From: Flavobacteriaceae bacterium
GTDB lineage: Bacteria; Bacteroidota; Bacteroidia; Flavobacteriales; Flavobacteriaceae
NCBI GenBank assembly: GCA_013042255.1
Contig: JABDQK010000094.1
Span: 1-11,577 of the forward strand
Length of the DNA: 11,577 nucleotides
Reading direction: 5' to 3'
Position 1 is the stretch's first letter, and every line of letters begins with the position of its first letter. A program made the translations under genes and the position numbers. Shown here one piece after another: positions 6,168 through 11,577 of the stretch. The notes beneath the pieces were generated by a model. It searched no databases, had not been told where the DNA came from, and worked only from the letters and a program-made list of their open reading frames with translations.

Positions 6168-7721
6168 TTATAGATCGAACTTAATTCCCTGCGCCAGGGG
6201 AAGCTCTTTTGTATAGTTGATGGTATTTGTCTGCCTTCTCATATAGATCTTCCACGCATCAGATCCTGATTCTCGTCCTCCACCGGTTTCCTTCTCTCCG
6301 CCAAATGCTCCTCCTATTTCAGCTCCTGAAGTACCGATATTTACATTGGCAATCCCACAATCACTTCCTGAAGCGGATAGAAATTTTTCAGCCTCCCTGA
6401 GATCACTGGTCATAATAGCTGAAGACAGTCCCTGTACCACTCCGTTTTGAAGTGCAATAGCATTATTTACATCCCCGGAATACGGAATGAGGTAAAGAAT
6501 GGGAGCAAAGGTCTCATGCTGGACAATATCAAAGGAGTTTTTTGCTTCAGCGATGGCGGGTTTAACATAACAGCCGCTCTCATATCCTTCTCCCTGCAAC
6601 ACTCCACCTTCTACCAGTAATTTTCCACCCTGAGCCACAACCTGCTCCAGGGCATGCTGATAATTTTTTACGGCATCTGTATCGATTAACGGCCCTACGT
6701 GATTAGATTCGTCCAAGGGATTCCCTATACGTAACTGGCTGTAAGCTGCCGTTAGGGCATCTTTTACCTTGTCGTAAACCGATTCGTGAACGATAAGTCG
6801 TCTCGTAGAAGTACACCGCTGTCCGGCAGTCCCCACTGCACCAAAGACTGCACCAATAACAGTCATTTTAATGTCTGCATCGGGCGTTACAATTATGGCG
6901 TTGTTGCCCCCAAGTTCCAAAAGGGATTTTCCTAGTCTGGCCGCAACAGCCTGGGCTACTATTTTACCCATTCGTATAGATCCCGTTGCAGAAATCAAGG
7001 GAATTCGCTTATCCTGAGTCATGTATTCGCCTACCCTGTAATCTCCGTTTATCAGGCAGGAGATTCCTTCGGGCAGGTTATTTTCTTTTAATACTTCAGC
7101 AATAATATTCTGGCAGGCGATACCACATAATGGTGTTTTTTCGGAAGGTTTCCACACACATACATCGCCACATACCCAGGCCAGGGCAGTATTCCAGGCC
7201 CATACAGCTACAGGGAAATTAAAAGCAGAAATAATCCCTACTACCCCAAGGGGGTGGTACTGTTCGTACATACGATGTCCGGGTCTTTCAGAGTGCATGG
7301 TTAGTCCGTGCAACTGTCTTGAAAGTCCGACTGCAAAATCGCAGATATCGATCATCTCCTGGACCTCACCCAGGCCTTCCTGGTACGACTTGCCCATTTC
7401 ATAGGAAACGAGTTTTCCAAGGGGTTCTTTCAGTTCACGCAGCCGCTGTCCGAACTGACGCACAATCTCGCCTCGTTGCGGAGCCGGTTTAAGTCGCCAG
7501 TCTATAAAAGCACTCCCTGCCCTGCTCATAACCTCCTCATAATCTTCTTTGGTGGTTGTGCGGACCCTGGCGATAAGGGATCCGTCTACCGGGGAATAAG
7601 ATTCGATAATTTCACCTGAGGAAAAGAAATTCGAACCGGTTGAAGTACCGTTGTTAAGCTCTTTAATTTTTAATGCTTTCAGGGAGTCCTGTATGCCGGA
7701 GTCAACTATTGCCGTTGCCAT
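6168..7721 (-). CDS. ALDH7/antiquitin-type aldehyde dehydrogenase (alpha-aminoadipic semialdehyde dehydrogenase-like)
   Basis: This NAD(P)-dependent aldehyde dehydrogenase has 517 residues from the ATG at 7719-7721. Family ALDH7 oxidises alpha-aminoadipic semialdehyde in lysine breakdown. Visible landmarks are FNFPVAVWAWN (168-178, Asn169), the general base Glu269 in LLELGGNNA, catalytic Cys303 in GTAGQRCTSTRR, HETFAP (402-407), and a C-terminus matching antiquitin very closely (GGEKETGGGRESGSDAWK, 474-491, then PLAQGIKF). A TTG at 7758-7760 would add 13 residues, but it lies within a perfect -7 promoter box, so the ATG is preferred. The DUF1304 and 3-hydroxyanthranilate dioxygenase genes lie upstream on the same strand. 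That suggests amino-acid catabolism, but the protein is clearly ALDH7 rather than the ALDH8-like aminomuconate semialdehyde dehydrogenases. The exact substrate remains inferred. Confidence 0.9.
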   Translation of the reverse strand: MATAIVDSGIQDSLKALKIKELNNGTSTGSNFFSSGEIIESYSPVDGSLIARVRTTTKEDYEEVMSRAGSAFIDWRLKPAPQRGEIVRQFGQRLRELKEPLGKLVSYEMGKSYQEGLGEVQEMIDICDFAVGLSRQLHGLTMHSERPGHRMYEQYHPLGVVGIISAFNFPVAVWAWNTALAWVCGDVCVWKPSEKTPLCGIACQNIIAEVLKENNLPEGISCLINGDYRVGEYMTQDKRIPLISATGSIRMGKIVAQAVAARLGKSLLELGGNNAIIVTPDADIKMTVIGAVFGAVGTAGQRCTSTRRLIVHESVYDKVKDALTAAYSQLRIGNPLDESNHVGPLIDTDAVKNYQHALEQVVAQGGKLLVEGGVLQGEGYESGCYVKPAIAEAKNSFDIVQHETFAPILYLIPYSGDVNNAIALQNGVVQGLSSAIMTSDLREAEKFLSASGSDCGIANVNIGTSGAEIGGAFGGEKETGGGRESGSDAWKIYMRRQTNTINYTKELPLAQGIKFDL

Positions 7722-7757
7722 AATATTCTGTTTAGTTTTGTGAAGTTCGTTTGGCTG

Positions 7758-7765
7758 CAAAGCTA
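7758..7765 (-). promoter_or_regulatory. -7 promoter box for the aldehyde dehydrogenase gene
   Basis: On the minus strand this reads TAGCTTTG, a perfect match to the Bacteroidota -7 consensus TAnnTTTG, followed by CA as is often seen. It lies 36 bases before the ALDH ATG at 7721, a normal leader length. No TTG -33 element is seen at the usual spacing. Its position rules against translation from the overlapping TTG at 7760. Confidence 0.5.
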
Positions 7766-7820
7766 CAAATAATTAAGATCTTGCGGTGCTACCCGCGATA
7801 CACTTGGCAGAAAAAAAGGA

Positions 7821-8183
7821 TTACTTCAGATGGATGAGGACCAGTGTGATTAAAGCCGGGAGAGCCTGAACGAAAAAGATTTTTTTTGACACCGTCATCG
7901 CCCCGTAAACACCGGCAATCAGTACACAACTAAGAAAAAAAATGGAGATGTATATCTTCCATGGATATTCCCCGATAAAGAAGGTCCATATCAGTCCGGC
8001 TGCAAGAAATCCGTTGTACAACCCCTGGTTAGCCGCCATGGTCTTTGTCGGCTCGAACAGCTCTTTAGGAAAACTTTTAAATACCTTGGGAGCCCTGCTG
8101 GTCCAGGCAAACATCTCGAGCCATAGAAAATACAAGTGAAGAAGCGCAATAAAACCAATTAGCAGATCGACAGTCAGATTCAT
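7821..8183 (-). CDS. DUF1304 family four-helix membrane protein
   Basis: This 120-residue integral inner-membrane protein has about four transmembrane helices, at roughly residues 5-25, 55-71, 76-97 and 101-118. The family pattern of DUF1304 is clear: a Glu within the first helix (LEMFAW, Glu23), the loop with FKSFPKELFEPT (35-46), and NQGLYNGFLAAGL (52-64) leading into helix two, followed by GVYGAMTVSKK (91-101). The biochemical function of the family is unknown. Its ATG (8181-8183) follows the 3-hydroxyanthranilate dioxygenase stop by only 8 bases, so the two are almost certainly co-transcribed. The coupling suggests a role linked to that pathway, such as transport or tolerance of an aromatic intermediate, but this is inference only. 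Confidence 0.88.
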   Translation of the reverse strand: MNLTVDLLIGFIALLHLYFLWLEMFAWTSRAPKVFKSFPKELFEPTKTMAANQGLYNGFLAAGLIWTFFIGEYPWKIYISIFFLSCVLIAGVYGAMTVSKKIFFVQALPALITLVLIHLK

Positions 8184-8191
8184 GTTAATTT

Positions 8192-8737
8192 TTAATCCTG
8201 ATTATTAGCGATAAATCTTGGGTCAACATCCATTACTGTACCACAATTGGAACAGCTGCGAAGCGTATCTGAACCGTAAAAATGTTCAAAGTGTTTTAAA
8301 AAGTCCTTTTCAATATCATCGAGCGTAAAATAGACTTCGTATAGTTTATTATTACAGTTGTCACAATACCAGAGCAAGCCATCCTTAGCGCCGAGATCTG
8401 CACGTTTTCTTTCAATAACAAGGCCTATAGAACCTGAATGTCTCACAGGAGAGTGGGGAACTTTTGCAGGGTGGAGATACATGTCTCCAGGGCCGAGCTT
8501 CATGGTCTTTCTAACTCCATCTTCCTGAATGTGAACTTCGATATTTCCTTCCAACTGATAAAAGAGTTCTTCCGTTTCGTTATAGTGATAATCCTTTCGG
8601 GCATTAGGCCCCGCTACTATCATTACGATATAATCATCGGCATCCTTATAAAGGTTTTTGTTCCCCACAGGAGGTTTTAAAGAATCACGATTTTCTTCTA
8701 TCCATTGGTGGAGGTTGAAAGGAGGTAATACGGCCAT
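8192..8737 (-). CDS. nbaC: 3-hydroxyanthranilate 3,4-dioxygenase
   Basis: This 181-residue cupin dioxygenase opens the ring of 3-hydroxyanthranilate to 2-amino-3-carboxymuconate semialdehyde, in the kynurenine branch of tryptophan breakdown and related nitrobenzoate routes. The Fe(II) ligands His51, Glu57 and His95 and the substrate residues Arg47, Arg99 and Glu110 all fall at the same numbers as in the Cupriavidus metallidurans enzyme. So do the four cysteines of the C-terminal rubredoxin-like iron site, CDNC (125-128) and CSNC (162-165). The protein is therefore complete and probably active. It is soluble, with no signal peptide. It heads an operon with DUF1304, with the ALDH7 gene further downstream. 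No kynureninase, kynurenine monooxygenase or ACMS decarboxylase is present in the window, so the rest of the pathway must lie elsewhere. Confidence 0.95.
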   Translation of the reverse strand: MAVLPPFNLHQWIEENRDSLKPPVGNKNLYKDADDYIVMIVAGPNARKDYHYNETEELFYQLEGNIEVHIQEDGVRKTMKLGPGDMYLHPAKVPHSPVRHSGSIGLVIERKRADLGAKDGLLWYCDNCNNKLYEVYFTLDDIEKDFLKHFEHFYGSDTLRSCSNCGTVMDVDPRFIANNQD

Positions 8738-8778
8738 ATTAAAAACTAAGGTGTGAACAGAGGACTCATGTCTTCATT

Positions 8779-8786
8779 CAAAAATA
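8779..8786 (-). promoter_or_regulatory. Candidate -7 box for the 3-hydroxyanthranilate dioxygenase operon
   Basis: The minus strand reads TATTTTTG, a full match to TAnnTTTG, ending 41 bases before the dioxygenase ATG (8737). No -33 TTG is visible, and the AT-rich setting makes chance matches fairly likely. It supports transcription independent of the upstream CAP lipoprotein gene. Confidence 0.4.
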
Positions 8787-8807
8787 CGAAAAGTAAGGGA
8801 CTGAATT

Positions 8808-9284
8808 TTACTTAAAGAAGATCTGTGTATAAAAGAGGGTTCCGTCAGTACTTTTTTTAACACTGATGGCTGTATTTGTATAATCAGCTTCCATGGTGCC
8901 TTTGTGGTTAGGACTTTCCAACCAACCCTGAAAAGCTTCAAATGCATCCGGGTAATCCATAGCTACATTCTCCGCGATTTCCTTCGCATCGGTTTCCGCT
9001 GCAATTTTCGAGGCTCTGGAACTGAAGTTATCATGACTGATGGTTCCTTTGGCAATCATATAGTCGTTATGGAGATTGGCATAATCATATGCCAGGGCAT
9101 TGAATTGTAGGGGTTCTGAGCCTAGAGAAATCCTGTGTTCATTGACAATCTGGAGGAGTTCCTGTTCTACTTCTACTGCATTTAACGCAACCGGAATCAC
9201 CGAATCATCTGTAGCTTCCTTGGTACAGGAAACAGCAACAAACAGGCAAATAGCCCAAAGGATGGCATGCAGACTTCTTCTCAT
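8808..9284 (-). CDS. CAP/SCP-domain lipoprotein (YkwD-like)
   Basis: This 158-residue exported lipoprotein has a signal peptide with a basic start (MRR), a hydrophobic core (LHAILWAICLFVAV) and a lipobox ending VAVSC, with Cys20 as the lipidation site. The mature part, from about residue 38, is a single CAP (SCP/PR1-like) domain: LLQIVNEHR (43-51), the first CAP histidine in LHNDYM (His72), ISHDNF (82-87), AENVA (104-108, Glu105) and WLESPNHKGTM (121-131, His127), ending in the typical YTQIFF strand (152-157). The CAP metal-site histidines and glutamate are present. Length suits a one-domain bacterial CAP protein. It probably sits on the periplasmic or outer face of a membrane. The family's function in bacteria is poorly known. 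The gene follows the CvpA gene by about 187 bases on the same strand. Confidence 0.88.
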   Translation of the reverse strand: MRRSLHAILWAICLFVAVSCTKEATDDSVIPVALNAVEVEQELLQIVNEHRISLGSEPLQFNALAYDYANLHNDYMIAKGTISHDNFSSRASKIAAETDAKEIAENVAMDYPDAFEAFQGWLESPNHKGTMEADYTNTAISVKKSTDGTLFYTQIFFK

Positions 9285-9471
9285 TATAGTGTTCCTCGCA
9301 AGCAGGTAGGGAAGAAGTGGGGATTCTCGTTTTGGAAATTGAGGTCTGTAAGTATACTAAAAAGGATTGAAGGAGGGATTTAAATGCTCAAAAAATTCGA
9401 TGAAATGCACTTTTTAGACTACTTGTTCATATTCTGAACCAGGTATTCCTACTAATAAAATGTTACTTCAG

Positions 9472-9981
9472 CTATTGGGCACTCTCATCCTCATCATCAT
9501 CCTTCTCAATTACCGCGCTGAAAACCAGTTCCCCAATATTTCGGATGGGTTCGTATAAAACCGATTCTGATTTGGTATCTTCATTAACCAGCCTCAGGCT
9601 CTTGTTTACGCTCTCGAGAAATATTAAAAGTGCGCCCAGGATAATGGCTACTTTCAGGGCTCCGAACAGGCCACCTGCAATCTTATTCAAGAGGCCAAGC
9701 ATCGCAAACTCAGCTATTTTTGTAAGCAGTTTGGCAGCAGTAATTACGGCGATCACTATTATAAAAAAGGTGATAATAAATGAGACCAGGCTCATCGTTC
9801 GCTCGTTCCAATCCCAATGAGAAGCGAGATAATTCCCTACGATATATGAAAAGTGAATAGCTCCGTATAATCCTGCGACCAAAGCCAGGATGGAGGCTAT
9901 TTCTATCACCAGACCATTTTTTACGCCCTTAATCAACCCGTAAAGAAGTAAAAGGCCCAGTACTATGTCGATAAAACTCAC
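9472..9981 (-). CDS. CvpA-family inner-membrane protein
   Basis: This is a membrane protein of 169 residues if read from the GTG at 9979-9981, which gives the usual family opening MSFIDIVLGLLLLYGL. A TTG at 9987 would add two residues. CvpA hallmarks are visible: the start FIDIVLGLLLLYGLIKGVKNG, then four hydrophobic helices at about residues 3-18, 25-45, 66-86 and 100-122, with the glycine-rich NKIAGGLFGALK before helix four. The C-terminal tail is soluble and very acidic (EKDDDEDES). Family members are linked to colicin V production, biofilm formation and envelope stress in other bacteria, but the mechanism is unclear. It is divergent from an uncharacterised plus-strand gene and preceded by a perfect -7 box only about 17 bases before the GTG, implying a very short leader. 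Confidence 0.88.
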   Translation of the reverse strand: MSFIDIVLGLLLLYGLIKGVKNGLVIEIASILALVAGLYGAIHFSYIVGNYLASHWDWNERTMSLVSFIITFFIIVIAVITAAKLLTKIAEFAMLGLLNKIAGGLFGALKVAIILGALLIFLESVNKSLRLVNEDTKSESVLYEPIRNIGELVFSAVIEKDDDEDESAQ

Positions 9982-9990
9982 GAACAACCG

Positions 9991-10002
9991 ATTTGTACAA
10001 AT
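9991..10002. repeat. Perfect 12-bp palindrome in divergent promoter region
   Basis: ATTTGTACAAAT is its own reverse complement. It shares five bases with the minus-strand -7 box (9998-10005) and contains the TTTG (9992-9995) that could be the -33 element of the plus-strand promoter. GATTTGTAC occurs at 9990-9998 and again at 10013-10021, where it runs into the plus-strand -7 box. The position suits an operator acting on both genes, but no cognate regulator is identified. Confidence 0.4.
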
Positions 10003-10026
10003 ATAGAACTTTGATTTGTACCTTTG
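9992..10026 (+). promoter_or_regulatory. Candidate promoter for the 118-aa protein/ABM operon
   Basis: A perfect -7 box TACCTTTG lies at 10019-10026, 46 bases before the ATG at 10073. A TTTG at 9992-9995 is 23 bases upstream of it, inside the 17-23 base spacing described for Flavobacterium promoters. This is the best complete promoter in the window. Confidence 0.5.
9998..10005 (-). promoter_or_regulatory. Candidate -7 box for cvpA-family gene
   Basis: The minus strand reads TATATTTG, a perfect TAnnTTTG match, 16 to 17 bases before the preferred GTG start at 9981. Transcription would begin only a few bases before the start codon. No -33 TTG is seen on this strand. Confidence 0.45.
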
Positions 10027-10072
10027 ATTTTTTAGAAAGAGGGAGATTTATTCTTCAGAAATTTGCGAAAGG

Positions 10073-10429
10073 ATGGCAAGAGATCAGGTATTAAAAGAAC
10101 AATGGGATCTGTTAGTGGCAAAGCTCTCTTCTCAGTTTTCAGATAACGACCCTTTAGAACTCGATGCAATTATCTATCTGGTGGGAGTGCAGGAATTAGG
10201 GCAATACCACCGGTCGTTTAAAAAAGACGAGAAAGTTAACCTCATGCATATCGCCATATGCAGATTGCTTGAGCCCTATGGCTATTACGAATTTGAATAT
10301 TTCGACGAAGAGGGATGGCCGCACTATAAGGTAAAGGAAGAATTGCCTCCATTGAAGGCCGGAGAACAGGCCATATTAATGAAAGAAGCCATTGTCAGTT
10401 ATTTTTTGGAAAAGGAATACATGCAATGA
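10073..10429 (+). CDS. Uncharacterised conserved-looking protein, 118 aa
   Basis: This 118-residue soluble protein has no signal peptide or membrane segment. The sequence is helical and charged: MARDQVLKEQWDLLVAKLSS, then a middle segment DAIIYLVGVQELGQYHRSF (31-49) containing an ELG.YH motif, a short aromatic patch GYYEFEYFDEEGWPHYK (70-86), and a C-terminal helix of about 100-118. The aromatic beta segment in place of low-complexity sequence, the good start and the preceding promoter argue that it is a real folded protein. I do not recognise a named domain. Its TGA stop overlaps the ATG of the next gene (ATGA, 10426-10429), so the two products are probably made together and may act together. 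It is divergent from the CvpA gene. Confidence 0.75.
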   Translation: MARDQVLKEQWDLLVAKLSSQFSDNDPLELDAIIYLVGVQELGQYHRSFKKDEKVNLMHIAICRLLEPYGYYEFEYFDEEGWPHYKVKEELPPLKAGEQAILMKEAIVSYFLEKEYMQ

Positions 10430-10740
10430 AAAACTTCCGTCCATATTATGCCGTCATCTTTACTACCCAACGAACTGAAGGGGACCATGGATATAAAGAA
10501 ATGGCAAATAGGATGGAAACCCTGGCTGCATCACAACCGGGATTTCTGGGTTTTGAAACCGCAAGGAGTGATATTGGCATTAGTGTGAGCTACTGGGAAA
10601 GTCTGGAAGCGATAACCCAATGGAAGAATAATGCCGACCATTTGGAGGCACAAAGACTCGGTCGTGAAAAATGGTATCAATGGTACCACCTTCGCATTTG
10701 CAGAATAGAACGAGAATACGACTATCAACGGCCTGATTGA
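10426..10740 (+). CDS. ABM-superfamily (antibiotic biosynthesis monooxygenase-like) protein
   Basis: This 104-residue protein has the small ferredoxin-like alpha/beta fold of the ABM superfamily. The opening strand YYAVIFTTQRT (7-17) is followed by a helix with MANRMETLA (26-34), the family turn QPGFLGFETAR (37-47), the strand ISVSYWESLEAITQWK (52-67), and the characteristic HLEAQRLGREKWY (72-84) before a final strand with RICRIERE (90-97). The order matches YqjZ-type proteins, which are dimeric and variously act as cofactor-free oxygenases, heme-degrading enzymes or dehalogenase-like proteins. No substrate is predictable. It is the second gene of an ATGA-overlapping pair with the 118-residue protein. 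The following gene, glpD, starts 83 bases later and probably has its own promoter. Confidence 0.85.
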   Translation: MKNFRPYYAVIFTTQRTEGDHGYKEMANRMETLAASQPGFLGFETARSDIGISVSYWESLEAITQWKNNADHLEAQRLGREKWYQWYHLRICRIEREYDYQRPD

Positions 10741-10823
10741 AGAATAACATTAGTACAATCATATTTATTTTGCACTATCGGGCCTAAATAAAACATTTGA
10801 CAATCCTTCAAAGCGACCTTTTT

Positions 10824-11577
10824 ATGAAAGATCCAATTCCTTTCTCCAACCTTAACCGACAAACGGTCACTCGGGAAATAGTCGAAACCAAATTTGATCT
10901 GGTCGTAATTGGTGGGGGAATTACAGGGGGTGGAATAGCATTAGATGCGGCATCCAGAGGGCTAAAGGTGCTCCTTCTGGAAAAAGGGGATTTTGCTTCA
11001 GGCACCAGTAGCAAGTCGACAAAACTAATTCATGGCGGACTGCGATATCTGAAACAATTTGATTTCTGGTTAGTGAAGGAAGTGGGCTCAGAACGAGCCA
11101 TAGTACATAAGCTTGCGCCCCACCTGGTCTTGCCCGAAAAGATGTTATTGCCCCTTATAGAAGGTGGCTCCTACGGGAAATGGCTTACTTCTGTAGGCCT
11201 GAAGGTCTACGATATCCTGGCACAGGTAAGTGGGGATGACAAGCGAAAAATGCTAGAGAAAAAAGAAGCGATGGCCCTGGAACCCCTTTTGCCTAAGAAG
11301 TTAGTGAAAGGTGCGGGATACTATGCAGAATACAGGACTGATGATGCCCGACTCACCCTGGAAAATATTAAAACCAGCCTGCAGTATGGTGCCAAAGCAC
11401 TTAATTATGCTGAGGTCATCGACTTTATATACAAAGATGAAAAGGTGGAGGGAGTTAAATATAAAGACATTCTGAGTGGGGATACTCATGATATAAAAGC
11501 AGATCACGTAATCAATGCTGCTGGTCCCTGGGTGGATGAGCTGAGGAGTATTAACCACTCTAAGAAAGGGAAACGAC
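10824..11577 (+). CDS. glpD: FAD-dependent glycerol-3-phosphate dehydrogenase, N-terminal part (runs off window)
   Basis: An open frame from the ATG at 10824 continues to the last base without a stop, giving about 251 residues, roughly half of the usual GlpD length. The enzyme oxidises sn-glycerol 3-phosphate to dihydroxyacetone phosphate at the inner membrane and passes electrons to quinone. The FAD-binding Rossmann motif follows a strand, FDLVVIGGGITGGGIALDAA (24-43). The GlpD/DAO signature STKLIHGGLRYL (65-76) is present, as are the conserved YYAEYRTDDARLTLEN and the second FAD-contacting segment VINAAGPWVDEL. All are as expected for the family, with no frameshift. The 83-base gap upstream contains AT-rich sequence (TATTTTG at 10766-10772) that could be a promoter, though the match is imperfect. 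Downstream partners such as glpF or glpK cannot be judged from this window. Confidence 0.93.
   Translation, partial: MKDPIPFSNLNRQTVTREIVETKFDLVVIGGGITGGGIALDAASRGLKVLLLEKGDFASGTSSKSTKLIHGGLRYLKQFDFWLVKEVGSERAIVHKLAPHLVLPEKMLLPLIEGGSYGKWLTSVGLKVYDILAQVSGDDKRKMLEKKEAMALEPLLPKKLVKGAGYYAEYRTDDARLTLENIKTSLQYGAKALNYAEVIDFIYKDEKVEGVKYKDILSGDTHDIKADHVINAAGPWVDELRSINHSKKGKR

Noticed and set aside
7722..7760. N-terminal 13-residue extension of the aldehyde dehydrogenase from a TTG
   Set aside because: The TTG is inside a perfect -7 box, and the extension does not look like part of the ALDH fold.
9384..9437. 17-codon plus-strand frame preceded by AGGAGGG
   Set aside because: The Shine-Dalgarno-like sequence is attractive, but Bacteroidota rarely use one, and the peptide (MLKKFDEMHFLDYLFIF) is very short with no family feature. 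It lies between two minus-strand genes with no visible promoter.
1..11577. Mobile elements, CRISPR, tRNA or defence genes
   Set aside because: No transposase or integrase motifs, repeated spacer-like units, cloverleaf sequences or terminal inverted repeats were seen. All larger frames are metabolic, envelope or uncharacterised genes with uniform style.

Overview
The window looks like ordinary chromosome from a marine-type member of the Flavobacteriia (Bacteroidota). The evidence is the gene repertoire, the general lack of Shine-Dalgarno sequences before start codons, and several intergenic matches to the Bacteroidota sigma -7 element TAnnTTTG. Base composition is moderate and looks even throughout. 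I see no insertion sequence, tRNA, rRNA, CRISPR array or phage gene.

Layout. Bases 1-483 (+) hold the C-terminal part of an unrecognised protein. It converges with, and overlaps by four bases (CTAG), a minus-strand sucrose module. That module is a PfkB fructokinase (3373-2417) translationally coupled by an ATGA overlap to an amylosucrase (2420-480). The amylosucrase splits sucrose into an alpha-glucan and fructose, and the kinase captures the fructose. Divergent from it are a PPP-type metallophosphatase (3531-4256, +) and a plant-type soluble acyl-ACP desaturase (4323-5312, +). Converging on the desaturase is a minus-strand pair: a 30-residue single-span membrane microprotein (6050-5958) and a membrane-anchored coiled-coil/helix-hairpin-helix protein (5865-5341).

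Bases 6168-8737 (-) carry a catabolic group: an ALDH7/antiquitin-type semialdehyde dehydrogenase with its own promoter, a DUF1304 membrane protein, and 3-hydroxyanthranilate 3,4-dioxygenase of the kynurenine route. Upstream on the same strand lie a CAP/SCP-domain lipoprotein and a CvpA-family membrane protein. The CvpA gene is divergent from a plus-strand pair that also overlaps by ATGA: an uncharacterised 118-residue protein and an ABM-fold monooxygenase-like protein. The short divergent promoter region there contains a perfect 12-bp palindrome and two 9-bp direct repeats. The window ends inside glpD (FAD-dependent glycerol-3-phosphate dehydrogenase), which starts at 10824 and runs off the right edge.

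Nothing here amounts to a clearly new system. The best leads are the 30-residue membrane protein beside the membrane-anchored HhH protein, the compact transporter-less amylosucrase-fructokinase operon, the DUF1304-dioxygenase pairing, and the palindromic divergent promoter at about 9990-10026.
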